Both the position numbers and the translations under genes were made by a program. From contig CALAHN010000061.1 in assembly GCA_937891825.1 (NCBI GenBank), positions 1-49,733 on the forward strand: 49,733 nucleotides of DNA. The letters run 5' to 3'. The DNA is from an uncultured Alphaproteobacteria bacterium (GTDB taxonomy: Bacteria > Pseudomonadota > Alphaproteobacteria > Bin95). A model generated the notes under the pieces. The model did not search any database. It had not been told where the DNA came from and saw only the letters and a list, made by a program, of their open reading frames with translations. Shown one piece after another: positions 17,385 to 25,346 of the stretch. How positions within the stretch are numbered: the stretch's first letter is position 1; each line of letters begins with the position of its first letter.

Positions 17385-19061
17385 TTACTGGCGAACCCGC
17401 ACTTTCTCCGGCTTCGCCAGCCACTCCTTGCCGCGCAACATGGCTTTCCAATAGATCGGCGGCAGCAGCTTCTCCTTGAGGAGCCACGCCAGACGGGTCG
17501 CCTTCTGGCCGTTCAACAGCCATTTCGGGAAGCTCGGCAGCAGCTTGCCGCCATAGCCGAACTCCGCAAGCACGACCTTGCCGCGCTCGACCGTCAGCGG
17601 ACAGGAGCCGTAGCCGTCATATTCGGCGACGGCCGCCTTGCCGGCGATATCGGCCGCGACGTTCGCCGCGACCGTCGGCGCCTGTTTGCGCGCAGCCGCG
17701 GCCGTCTTGGCGTTCGGCGCGTTCATGACGTCGCCAAGCGACCAGATATTCTGAAAGGTTTTGTGCCGCAGCGTCGCCGGATCAACATCGACCCAGCCGG
17801 CCGCATCGGCGAGCGGCGAAACGCGAATGAAATCGGGCGCCGTCTGCGGCGGCACGACGTGGATCATATCGAAATCGACAGCGACGCGCCGGCGCTCCTT
17901 CTCCGGCTCAGCGATGTCGAACCAGGCAGTCTTGGCCTCGCCATCGATCGCGACCAGATTATTGAAATAATTGAGATTAACGTGATAGCGCTCGATGTAT
18001 TCCATCAGCGTCGGCACATAGGCCGGAACCCCGAACAGGACGCCGCCGGCATTATGAAAGCCGATCTCGATGTTATTGAGCATGCCTCTGCGCCGCCAAT
18101 GATCGGCCGAGAGGTACATCGACTTCTGCGGCGCGCCGGCGCATTTGATCGGCATCGGCGGCTGGGTGAAGAGCGCCCGCCCGCCTTTCATCTCCTGGAC
18201 GAGGCGCCAGGTATAAGAGGCCAGATCGTAGCGATAATTGGAGGTGACCCCGTTCCGCCCAAGCGTGTCGGTCAGGCCTTCGACTTTCGCCCAATCCAGC
18301 TTCAATCCCGGGCAAACGATCAGGCGCTTGTATTTGACGACCCGGCAGCCGTCCAGGATGACCGCGTCTTCCTTCGGCTCGAACGCGGCGACCGCGGACC
18401 TGATCCAGTGGACGCCCTTCGGGATCAGCGAACCCATGGTTCGGGCGGTCGCCTCAGCTTCGAAGATGCCGCCGCCGACCATGGTCCAGCCCGGCTGATA
18501 GTAGTGCACGTCGGCTGGGTCGAGGATGGCGACATCGAGATCCGGCAAGCGCGCGCGCAAGCTCGCGGCGACGGCGATGCCGGCCGACCCGCCGCCGACG
18601 ATCACGACGTCGAACGTCGCATCCGCCGTATCGGTCGGCGTTCGTCCGCCATTGGCGATGCGCCGGACGACGCCCGCCATATCGTAGCCCGCCGCTTGCG
18701 CGCGCGTCAGGATATCGACCGTTTCCCGCTTCGGCGCCTGGGAAAGCGCCCAGAGGGTCGCCGAGCGCGTGCCGGTCCGGCAATAGGCGAGCACAGGCTT
18801 CGGCAACTCATGCATCGCTCTCCCAAAGCTCTCGGCGGCGGCATCCTCGACCCGGCCCGAAACAACCGGGATATAGCGCGCCTCAAGGCCGGCCTGCTCC
18901 GCAGCGGCTTTGATCTCGGCGAAAGTCGGCTGATCGGCGCCCTCGCCATCCGGCCGATTGCAGATGACCGATCGAAACCCCGCCGCCGCGAGCGCCGCTA
19001 CATCCGCGACGCCGATCTGCGGGCTGACGGACAGCTCATTATCGATTGACCTGGCATCCAT
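17385..19061 (-). CDS. sqr: DUF442 phosphatase-like / sulfide:quinone reductase fusion
   Basis: A 558-residue two-part protein. Residues 1-140 are a DUF442 (TIGR01244, Blh-type) domain with the PTP-like loop C94-RTGT-R99. Residues 150-558 are an FAD enzyme of the human-type sulfide:quinone oxidoreductase family, with FAD motif GGGSAGIA at 156-163 and the active-site KCAGAPQK with C307. The second catalytic Cys of human SQOR lies in GDCTN; here the same place reads GDVMN (V445). C250 and C487 are other candidates for the disulfide partner. It would oxidise H2S at the membrane and reduce quinone. GGGAGAGG precedes ATG 19061. The fusion itself is known in Proteobacteria. Confidence 0.9.
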   Translation of the reverse strand: MDARSIDNELSVSPQIGVADVAALAAAGFRSVICNRPDGEGADQPTFAEIKAAAEQAGLEARYIPVVSGRVEDAAAESFGRAMHELPKPVLAYCRTGTRSATLWALSQAPKRETVDILTRAQAAGYDMAGVVRRIANGGRTPTDTADATFDVVIVGGGSAGIAVAASLRARLPDLDVAILDPADVHYYQPGWTMVGGGIFEAEATARTMGSLIPKGVHWIRSAVAAFEPKEDAVILDGCRVVKYKRLIVCPGLKLDWAKVEGLTDTLGRNGVTSNYRYDLASYTWRLVQEMKGGRALFTQPPMPIKCAGAPQKSMYLSADHWRRRGMLNNIEIGFHNAGGVLFGVPAYVPTLMEYIERYHVNLNYFNNLVAIDGEAKTAWFDIAEPEKERRRVAVDFDMIHVVPPQTAPDFIRVSPLADAAGWVDVDPATLRHKTFQNIWSLGDVMNAPNAKTAAAARKQAPTVAANVAADIAGKAAVAEYDGYGSCPLTVERGKVVLAEFGYGGKLLPSFPKWLLNGQKATRLAWLLKEKLLPPIYWKAMLRGKEWLAKPEKVRVRQ

Positions 19062-19102
19062 TTGCCTCTCCCTGTTCACGCCATCGATCGGGCGCTATCG
19101 AC

Positions 19103-19118
19103 CGCGCCTATGGGCGCG
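19103..19118. other. hairpin with T-run, antisense to the operon
   Basis: CGCGCC and GGCGCG pair around a TATG loop, and TTTTTT follows at 19123-19128 on the plus strand. The element lies in the 116-base gap between the MBL gene and the SQR gene, both minus-strand. In terminator orientation it would act on plus-strand transcripts, of which none is known here. On the minus strand it would be a hairpin inside the polycistronic message that could affect processing. Confidence 0.3.
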
Positions 19119-19177
19119 AGCATTTTTTGCGTTTGGCCGGATGGCAAAGCGCGAGCGCCGGCCTAATGACCCATCGC

Positions 19178-20062
19178 CTAGAGGGCGTTGATCGGCAGCT
19201 TCAGCATTTGCCGGCCCGTGCCGTCGGTCGGAATCTCGCCCGCGCGCATATTGACCTGGAGCGACGGCAGGATCAGTCGCGGCACGTCGAGGGTGGCGTC
19301 CCGCGCGGTACGGAACGCGATGAAATCCTCCCGGCTCTCGCCGCCGCCGACGTGAATGTTCTGAGCCTTCTCCGCGCCGACGGTCGTCTCCCATTGGATA
19401 TCGCGGCCATTGGGGCCGTAGTCGTGGCACATGAAGAGACGCAGGGCTTCAGGCAGGGCCAGGATCTTCTGGATCGAATCGTACAGCACGCCCGCGTCGC
19501 CGCCTGGGAAATCGGCGCGCGCGGAGCCGCCGTCCGGCATGAACAGGGTATCGCCGACGAAAGCCGCGTCCCCGATGACATGGGTCATGCAGGCCGGCGT
19601 ATGACCAGGCGTATGGATGGCGAACCCCGACATGCCGCCAATCTCATAGGTATCGCCATCGGCGAGCAGACGGTCGAACTGGCTGCCGTCCCGCAGAAAG
19701 TCCGGGCCTTCATTGAAGACTTCGCCAAACACTTTCTGGACGACGGAAATACGGTCGCCGATGGCGATCTTTCCGCCAAGCTTCCGCTTGATGTAGGGCG
19801 CGGCGGACAGGTGGTCGGCGTGGACATGGGTCTCGATCAGCCAGGCAAGCTCCAGGTCGTTCTGCTCGATATATTCGATGATTTTATCGGCATGATCGAA
19901 CGAGATCCGCCCCGCCGCGTAGTCGATATCCATGACCGGATCGATCACGGCGCAAGCCCGCGACGCGGGATCGCGGACGACATAGCTGATGGTGTTGGTC
20001 GCACTTTCGAAAAAGCCTTTGACTTCCGGCGTCACGGACAAGTCGATCTGATAGGCGGGCAT
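19178..20062 (-). CDS. MBL-fold persulfide dioxygenase-like hydrolase
   Basis: A 294-residue metallo-beta-lactamase-fold protein of the ETHE1/Blh group. The metal motif is H79-x-H81-x-D83-H84. It is followed by H154 (PGHTPACM), D171 (GDTLFMPD) and H213 (CHDYGPNGR). Relatives in SQR operons are iron enzymes that oxidise glutathione persulfide to sulfite. The neighbouring DUF442-SQR fusion supports that role, because the DUF442 and MBL parts occur fused in some bacteria. GGGAG lies before the ATG. Mono-iron chemistry versus thiol hydrolase activity cannot be settled from sequence. Confidence 0.9.
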   Translation of the reverse strand: MPAYQIDLSVTPEVKGFFESATNTISYVVRDPASRACAVIDPVMDIDYAAGRISFDHADKIIEYIEQNDLELAWLIETHVHADHLSAAPYIKRKLGGKIAIGDRISVVQKVFGEVFNEGPDFLRDGSQFDRLLADGDTYEIGGMSGFAIHTPGHTPACMTHVIGDAAFVGDTLFMPDGGSARADFPGGDAGVLYDSIQKILALPEALRLFMCHDYGPNGRDIQWETTVGAEKAQNIHVGGGESREDFIAFRTARDATLDVPRLILPSLQVNMRAGEIPTDGTGRQMLKLPINAL

Positions 20063-20108
20063 AATATTATTCTCCCATTGCGGACCGGCGGCAGGCCGGC
20101 GAGCGCTT

Positions 20109-20330
20109 TTAACCGATTGTCGAGCGGCAGGTATTGACCCCGATCAACTTGTAGAGCGGGCAGAACCGGAAGGCTGACGTCGCCGCAAGCACGACGCCGA
20201 CAGCGATCGCGCCATATTTCAGCTCAGGCGTCATGAAGCTGGAAAAGGTCCCGGCAAGCGCCGCGACAATCAAACCGACGCCGATCAACAGACGGGCGAT
20301 ACGGTCCAGGGTTCCAATATTTGCAGGCAT
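20109..20330 (-). CDS. DUF2892 (YgaP-type) small membrane protein
   Basis: A 73-residue protein with the DUF2892 pattern: NIGTLDRIARLLIG at the N-terminus, two hydrophobic segments (about 12-28 and 39-55), then FCPLYKLIGVNTC with C57 and C68. In E. coli YgaP this domain anchors a rhodanese in the inner membrane. Free-standing copies are common in sulfide oxidation loci. Here it lies between the Crp/Fnr regulator and the persulfide enzyme. I take ATG 20330, with GGAG about nine bases upstream; an ATG at 20345 would add five residues. A thiol-relay or membrane-docking role is inference. Confidence 0.85.
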   Translation of the reverse strand: MPANIGTLDRIARLLIGVGLIVAALAGTFSSFMTPELKYGAIAVGVVLAATSAFRFCPLYKLIGVNTCRSTIG

Positions 20331-20388
20331 TTGTCGGCGCTCCATCCAAGGGTTCGCCGTATCGATAGCGAACCGGCGCCGAATTGTC

Positions 20389-20403
20389 GGTGACCTAGTC
20401 ACC
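20389..20403. promoter_or_regulatory. 15-bp perfect palindrome between regulator and DUF2892 genes
   Basis: GGTGAC-CTA-GTCACC is an exact inverted repeat. It lies in the 85-base gap between the end of the Crp/Fnr gene and the start of the DUF2892 gene. The half-site resembles a Crp-type TGA/TCA pair but with five central bases rather than six. A second dyad lies beside it (GGTTCGC 20351-20357 with GCGAACC 20368-20374). An operator for the local regulator is a reasonable guess; a transcript hairpin is the alternative. Confidence 0.42.
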
Positions 20404-20415
20404 AAAGGCGCGGCG

Positions 20416-21072
20416 TCAGGCGGATTCGGCAAGCGCCTTTAATGCGTCCGGCTTACGAATGCGGATTTCGCCTCGGCCGATCTCGACCTCGCCCCGTCGC
20501 TGGAATTCCTGCAGCAACCGCGACACCACCTCACGGGCGGTGCCAAGTTCCGCCGCCATTATCTGGTGCGTCGCCTTGATCTGTCCGGCCTCGTCCGCCA
20601 TCGCCAGCAGCTTCTGCGCAAGGCGGATATCCATGCGCTGGAACGCGACCTCCTCGATGATCGTGAACAGGTCGGTGATCCGCCTGGAATAAGCCGAGAA
20701 GACAAAGCGCCGAAACGCTTCCGAATCGGCGATCAGCAGATCGAACACGCGGCGGGGAATTGCAACCGCCGTGACGTCGGTCTCCGCGACCCCTTCCGCC
20801 TGATAATCTTCATAGGCCAGCAGGCAAGCCGTCGTCAGCACGCAGCTTTCCCCGGCGGCGACGCGGTACAGCACGATCTCCCGGCCGCTTTCCGATGTTT
20901 GATGCACCCTAACGACCCCATCGAGCAGCAGCAGCATATTTTCCGGCGCCTTGCCGGGGCCGAAGATTACTGTCCCCTGGGGCACGGCGACGATCTTGCT
21001 GTCGTGGGTCAGGCGCGCCTTGATCGGAGCGGCGAGGCTGTCCAGGCCCTGAAAGCGCTGTAGCCATTCCAT
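20416..21072 (-). CDS. Crp/Fnr-family transcription regulator with two sensor-domain cysteines
   Basis: A 218-residue regulator with a cyclic-nucleotide-like beta-roll (about residues 25-110), a dimer helix (about 112-145) and a winged HTH (about 150-205, recognition helix near ELGTAREVVSRLL). It has only two cysteines, C77 and C83, both in GESCVLTTAC at the spot that contacts cAMP in Crp. The FNR-type N-terminal cysteine cluster is absent, so it should not bind an Fe-S cluster. A thiol or persulfide switch is a reasonable inference, given the sulfide genes it leads. ATG 21072 follows GGGGGAG at normal spacing. It is divergent from the bd oxidase operon, which it may control together with its own operon. 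Confidence 0.92.
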   Translation of the reverse strand: MEWLQRFQGLDSLAAPIKARLTHDSKIVAVPQGTVIFGPGKAPENMLLLLDGVVRVHQTSESGREIVLYRVAAGESCVLTTACLLAYEDYQAEGVAETDVTAVAIPRRVFDLLIADSEAFRRFVFSAYSRRITDLFTIIEEVAFQRMDIRLAQKLLAMADEAGQIKATHQIMAAELGTAREVVSRLLQEFQRRGEVEIGRGEIRIRKPDALKALAESA

Positions 21073-21276
21073 GTCGGCTCGTCTCCCCCGGTAAGTTCGG
21101 ATCGCCCGACAGACGGCGCCATTCGTTCCAGCGGCCGCAAGGCGCAATCGGCGCAAATGGTCGACTTCATGAAGCCGTCTCGTAACGCCCTGCGACAATA
21201 AGATATAGTTCAGATATTGCCTTTTATCCGGACGCGCGCAACTCCAATAGCTGAACCATTACTTTTGGAGAGCGCG
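21073..21276. promoter_or_regulatory. divergent control region, Crp/Fnr versus cydAB
   Basis: This 204-base spacer must hold both promoters. I see the palindrome CTTCATGAAG (21165-21174). Two direct AGATAT repeats lie 11 bases apart (21201 and 21212). A TATAGT box (21204-21209) could be the -10 of the cydA promoter. If so, the palindrome would be centred roughly 45 bases upstream of transcription start, a position used by activators of the Crp/Fnr family. No canonical TTGAT-N4-ATCAA Fnr box is present. Confidence 0.4.
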
Positions 21277-22686
21277 ATGCTGGATGGCTTGAGCGCCGAG
21301 ACGCTGGCGCGCGCGCAGTTCGCATTCACGGTTTCGTTCCACATCGTGTTTCCGGCTTTTTCCATCGGCCTCGCGAGTTATCTCGCTGTCCTGAATTTCA
21401 TGTGGCTGCGCACCAGCGACGCCGTTTACCGGTCGCTGTTCGACTACTGGAAGAAGATCTTCGCGGTCGCATTCGGCATGGGCGTCGTCTCGGGCATTGT
21501 CATGTCCTATCAGTTCGGAACGAACTGGAGCGTCTTCTCGGACAAGACCGGGCCGGTCCTGGGGCCGCTGATGGCCTATGAAGTGATGACCGCGTTTTTC
21601 CTCGAGGCTGGCTTCCTTGGCGTCATGCTGTTCGGGCGGGAGAAGGTCGGCCCCCGGCTCCACATGTTCGCGACCGGCATGGTCGCCGTCGGCACCCTGA
21701 TTTCCGCCACCTGGATTCTGGCGGTCAATAGCTGGATGCATACGCCCGCGGGGTACGGCATGAACGCGGCCGGACAGTTCATCCCGGTCGATTGGCTGGC
21801 GGTCGTCTTCAACCCATCCTTCCCGTACCGCTTGGTCCATATGTCGATCGCGGCCTACCTGACGACGGCGTTCGTGGTCGGCGGCGTCGGGGCATGGCAT
21901 CTCCTGAAGGGTCGGCGGGACCAGGCGCCGCGCACCATGGTTTCCATGGCGATGTGGATGGCGGCGATCGTCGCGCCCGTCCAGATCCTCGCGGGCGACG
22001 CGCACGGCCTCAACACGCTTGAGCATCAACCGGTCAAGGTCATGGCGATGGAAGGCCATTTCGACAGCTATCCCGATGGCGCGCCCTTGATCCTGTTCGG
22101 CGTGCCGAACATCGCCGAAAAGCGGATCGATTACGCGATCTCGATCCCGAAGCTCTCAAGCTTGATCCTGAAGCATGACCTGAATGCGCCGATGGCGGGC
22201 CTCGATACAGTCCCGGATGCGGACGAACCGCCAGTCGCCATCGTATTCTGGAGTTTCCGCGTCATGGTCGCGATCGGCTTCGCGATGCTCGGCCTCGGTC
22301 TCTGGAGCTTGTACCGCCGCTGGCGCGGAACGCTCTACGAGGGCGCATGGCTGCATCGGGCGATGGTTCTGATGGGCCCCACCGGCTTCGTGGCGGTGCT
22401 CGCCGGCTGGATCACGACTGAAGTCGGCCGCCAGCCGTTCACGGTTTACGGCTTGCTGCGGACCTCGGATTCCCTGGCGCCGGTGGCGGCTCCGGCCGTC
22501 GCGGCGTCGCTGATCGCGTTCATCGTCGTCTACTTTTTCGTCTTCGGCGCTGGGGTTTTCTACATCTTCCGCCTGATGGGCAAGGCGCCCGCCCCGTACG
22601 CGCCCAACCACGCGCCCGACCACGAGCCTGGACCGCTGCGGAGCGCAGGCATCACGCCGGCGCAACAGATCAAATCCGGCCGATAG
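21277..22686 (+). CDS. cydA: cytochrome bd-type ubiquinol oxidase subunit I (CioA-like)
   Basis: Inner-membrane subunit that oxidises ubiquinol and reduces O2 to water. The 469-residue length and the short loop between TM6 and TM7 fit the short-Q-loop, cyanide-insensitive CioA type. The axial heme ligands are H22 (SFHIVFP) and H188 (LVHMS). E102 and E110 are the proton-path glutamates near the heme b595/d site. The quinol motif lies in QPVKVMAMEG, and GRQPFTVYGLLRT is present. TTTTGGAG precedes ATG 21277. Bd oxidases resist sulfide, unlike heme-copper oxidases, which fits its place beside the SQR operon. Confidence 0.96.
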   Translation: MLDGLSAETLARAQFAFTVSFHIVFPAFSIGLASYLAVLNFMWLRTSDAVYRSLFDYWKKIFAVAFGMGVVSGIVMSYQFGTNWSVFSDKTGPVLGPLMAYEVMTAFFLEAGFLGVMLFGREKVGPRLHMFATGMVAVGTLISATWILAVNSWMHTPAGYGMNAAGQFIPVDWLAVVFNPSFPYRLVHMSIAAYLTTAFVVGGVGAWHLLKGRRDQAPRTMVSMAMWMAAIVAPVQILAGDAHGLNTLEHQPVKVMAMEGHFDSYPDGAPLILFGVPNIAEKRIDYAISIPKLSSLILKHDLNAPMAGLDTVPDADEPPVAIVFWSFRVMVAIGFAMLGLGLWSLYRRWRGTLYEGAWLHRAMVLMGPTGFVAVLAGWITTEVGRQPFTVYGLLRTSDSLAPVAAPAVAASLIAFIVVYFFVFGAGVFYIFRLMGKAPAPYAPNHAPDHEPGPLRSAGITPAQQIKSGR

Positions 22687-22704
22687 CGCCCAGGGAGACC
22701 AGCG

Positions 22705-23706
22705 ATGTTCGAACTCTCTACGATCTGGGCCGGCATCATCGCCTTCGCCGTTCTGACCTTTGTCGTTCTCGACGGTTTCGACCTTGGCGTCGGCATTCTC
22801 TTCCCCTTCGCCCGCAGCCATGACCACCGGGATGTGATGATGAACACCGTCGCGCCCGTCTGGGACGGCAACGAGACCTGGCTCGTGATGGGCGGCGGCG
22901 GTCTGTTCGCGGTCTTTCCGCTGGCCTATGCGATCGTCATGCCCGCGCTCTACATGCCGATCCTGTTGATGCTGCTCGCGCTGGTGTTCCGCGGCGTCGC
23001 GTTCGAGTTCCGGTGGCGGACGGAGCGCTGGCGCGGGGTCTGGGACATCGCCTTTATCGGCGGCTCGGCGCTGGCTGCTTTCTGTCAGGGGATCGCGCTC
23101 GGCGCCCTGGTGCAAGGCATCGAGGTCGACGGCCGGGCGTATGGCGGCGGCTGGTGGGACTGGTTGACGGGGTTCTCCATCCTGACCGGGGCCGCCGTCG
23201 TCTTGGGATATGCGCTGCTTGGGTCGACCTGGCTGGTCATGAAGACCGACGGCCCGTTGCAGGCCCAGATGCGCGCTTTGTCCTGGCCGCTTGGCGTGGC
23301 GACGCTGGCCTGTATCGGCGCGGTCAGCCTCGCGACGCCGTTCCTCGACCCTGTCTACTTCGAACGCTGGTTCACGCTGCCGTCCGCCCTTTATAGCGCT
23401 GCCGTGCCAGTGCTGCTCGCCGCCGCCGTCTGGCGCTTGTATCGCGGCTTGTCGGGCAATGCGGACATGGAGCCGTTCTTGGCGACGCTGGCGATCTTCG
23501 TCCTGTGCTTCATCGGCATCGGCATCAGTTTCTATCCGAATATCGTGCCGCCGAACCTCAGCATCGCCGCCGCCGCCGCGCCGGATGAGAGCTTGCTGTT
23601 CACGCTGGTCGGCGCCGCCGTCCTGTTGCCGCTGATTCTGGCCTATACGGCCTACGCCTACTGGGTCTTTCGCGGCAAGGTCGATGCCAAAACCGGGTAT
23701 CACTGA
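22705..23706 (+). CDS. cydB: cytochrome bd-type ubiquinol oxidase subunit II
   Basis: Partner membrane subunit of 333 residues, with about nine hydrophobic spans. The N-terminus has the conserved VLDGFDLGVGILFPF segment, followed by VWDGNETWLV, both hallmarks of CydB. The FYPNIVPP motif is present near 275. It begins 18 bases after cydA, with GGGAG at a normal distance from the ATG. Its stop overlaps the start of the DUF2474 gene (TGATG, 23704-23708), so the three genes form one operon. Confidence 0.96.
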   Translation: MFELSTIWAGIIAFAVLTFVVLDGFDLGVGILFPFARSHDHRDVMMNTVAPVWDGNETWLVMGGGGLFAVFPLAYAIVMPALYMPILLMLLALVFRGVAFEFRWRTERWRGVWDIAFIGGSALAAFCQGIALGALVQGIEVDGRAYGGGWWDWLTGFSILTGAAVVLGYALLGSTWLVMKTDGPLQAQMRALSWPLGVATLACIGAVSLATPFLDPVYFERWFTLPSALYSAAVPVLLAAAVWRLYRGLSGNADMEPFLATLAIFVLCFIGIGISFYPNIVPPNLSIAAAAAPDESLLFTLVGAAVLLPLILAYTAYAYWVFRGKVDAKTGYH

Positions 23707-23852
23707 TGGGCGCCGCCACGCCCACTCCCAAATCCACGCCCAAATCCGCTCCGAAGTCAGCGCGCCGCCTGCTCTGGTTCGTCGCCCTCTGGGCCGCCGG
23801 CGTCGCCGCGGTCGCCTGCGTCAGCCTGCTGCTGCGATTTATCCTGCTATAG
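23706..23852 (+). CDS. DUF2474-type small oxidase-associated membrane protein
   Basis: A 48-residue protein translated from the ATG that overlaps the cydB stop. Residues 1-21 are Pro/Lys/Ser-rich and basic (repeated PKS units). Residues 22-48 form a single hydrophobic helix starting RRLLWFVALWAAG and ending LLLRFILL. This is the DUF2474 pattern found after cydAB of the CioAB type, comparable in place to CydX of E. coli. It probably stabilises the oxidase. It is easily missed by gene finders because of its size. The N-terminal PKS repeats are an extra feature whose role I cannot assign. Confidence 0.85.
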   Translation: MGAATPTPKSTPKSAPKSARRLLWFVALWAAGVAAVACVSLLLRFILL

Positions 23853-23882
23853 CGACGCTTGTCCGGCAGCCCCGGCTGGCGT

Positions 23883-25346
23883 TCACGCCTCGATGTCCCG
23901 CCAGCGCCGGCCGTCCTGGTGCATCAGCATCAGCGCATCCTCCGGGCCGGAGGAATAGCTGTCATAGACCGCAGGCGGCTTCGATGCGGTCTCGGCCGCG
24001 TGGATCACCGGGTCCATCCAGGCCCAGGCGGCTTCCACCTCGTCGTCGCGCATGAACAGCGTCTGGTCGCCGCGAATGACGTCCATAACCAGCCGTTCAT
24101 AGGCGTCCGGCATCGCCCCGGCCTTGGCGCCCATCGCGGCGGCGAAGGTCATGTCCATCGGCGCTTCGCGCAGCCGCATCCCGCCGGGACCGGGGTCCTT
24201 GATGGTGAGCGACAGGGTGATGCCCTCATCGGGCTGCAGACGGATCGCCAGCACGTTCGGCGGCGCCCAGCCCGACTCCGCTGGAAAGATCGAATGCGGC
24301 GCTTCCTTGAAGACCACCGCGATTTCGGACATCCGCGCCCGCAGACGCTTGCCGGTGCGCAGGTAGAACGGCGTGCCGTTCCAGCGCCAGTTGGCGACCT
24401 CCGCCTTGAGGGCGACGAAGCTTTCGGTGTGGGAATCGGGGTTCCCGGCGTCTTCCTTGTATCCGGCCTCAGTGGCGGTCGGCCGGTATTGCCCCCGAAT
24501 GACGGACGTCAGCCCGTCGATCGGCTTCAAGCTGCGCAACACTTTCAGCTTTTCGTCGCGCACCGCCTTCGGCTCGAACGCCGCCGGCGGCTCCATCGCG
24601 GTCAGACACAGAAGCTGCAGGAGATGGTTCTGCATCATGTCCCGCATGGCGCCGTTCTGATCGTAATAAGCCCCTCGCCCGCCGATCCCGACCTGCTCCG
24701 CGACCGTGATCTGCACATGGTCGACATGACGCGCGTTCCAGAGCGGCTCGAACAAGGCGTTCGCGAAGCGCAGCGCCATCAGGTTCTGCACCGTCTCCTT
24801 GCCGAGATAGTGATCGATCCGGTAGACGTGCCGCTCGTCGAAGATCGAGGCGAGGCGCCGGTTCAGGCTTTGCGCGCTATCCAGGTCCCGGCCGAGCGGC
24901 TTCTCCACCACGAGGCGCGCTTCCGGCGTGAGGCAATCGGCGGCTTGCAGGCGTTCGCAGATCTGCCCGAAAAAATCGGGCGCGACGGAAAGATAAAACG
25001 CCCGGACCCGCGTCGAGCCATCGAGGGTTTTCGCCAGATTGGGCCAGCCGGCAGGGTCCGCCGCATCGACCTGAACATAGTCGAGCGCGGCCAGCAGGTT
25101 GGCGACGGCGCGCTGATCCAGGTCGCCGGCGGGCACGAATTCCTTGAGCGCCGCCTCGGCCATGCGGCGGAAGCTTTCCTGATTGAGGTCGCTGCGAGCG
25201 GCGCCGATGATCCGCGAGTCCGCCGGCGCCTGGCCAGCGCGCATGCGGTGATACAGCGCCGGAAGGAGCTTGCGTTTCGCCAGATCGCCGGTCGCGCCGA
25301 AGACCGTCAGGTCGAACGGCTCAACAGGAACCACGCGCGCCGCCAT
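23883..25346 (-). CDS. zwf: glucose-6-phosphate 1-dehydrogenase
   Basis: Cytosolic enzyme that oxidises glucose-6-phosphate to 6-phosphogluconolactone with NADP, the entry to the pentose phosphate and Entner-Doudoroff routes. At 487 residues it has normal length. The nucleotide motif is GATGDLAKRKLLPALY at 18-33 and the substrate motif is RIDHYLGKE near 180. GGAGGG lies before ATG 25346. The usual partners pgl, edd or gnd are not adjacent. It converges with the bd oxidase operon and shares a 280-base divergent spacer with the rhodanese gene. Confidence 0.96.
   Translation of the reverse strand: MAARVVPVEPFDLTVFGATGDLAKRKLLPALYHRMRAGQAPADSRIIGAARSDLNQESFRRMAEAALKEFVPAGDLDQRAVANLLAALDYVQVDAADPAGWPNLAKTLDGSTRVRAFYLSVAPDFFGQICERLQAADCLTPEARLVVEKPLGRDLDSAQSLNRRLASIFDERHVYRIDHYLGKETVQNLMALRFANALFEPLWNARHVDHVQITVAEQVGIGGRGAYYDQNGAMRDMMQNHLLQLLCLTAMEPPAAFEPKAVRDEKLKVLRSLKPIDGLTSVIRGQYRPTATEAGYKEDAGNPDSHTESFVALKAEVANWRWNGTPFYLRTGKRLRARMSEIAVVFKEAPHSIFPAESGWAPPNVLAIRLQPDEGITLSLTIKDPGPGGMRLREAPMDMTFAAAMGAKAGAMPDAYERLVMDVIRGDQTLFMRDDEVEAAWAWMDPVIHAAETASKPPAVYDSYSSGPEDALMLMHQDGRRWRDIEA

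Noticed and set aside
16953-19049. Long plus-strand frame opposite SulP and the SQR fusion
   Set aside because: Very Arg/His-rich translation crossing two real genes; no motif.
19103-19128. Rho-independent terminator between the MBL and SQR genes
   Set aside because: The T-run follows the hairpin on the plus strand, the wrong direction for the minus-strand operon, so I list it only as a hairpin.
21073-21276. Canonical Fnr box (TTGAT-N4-ATCAA) before cydA
   Set aside because: No such sequence is present; only a shorter CTTCATGAAG palindrome is seen.
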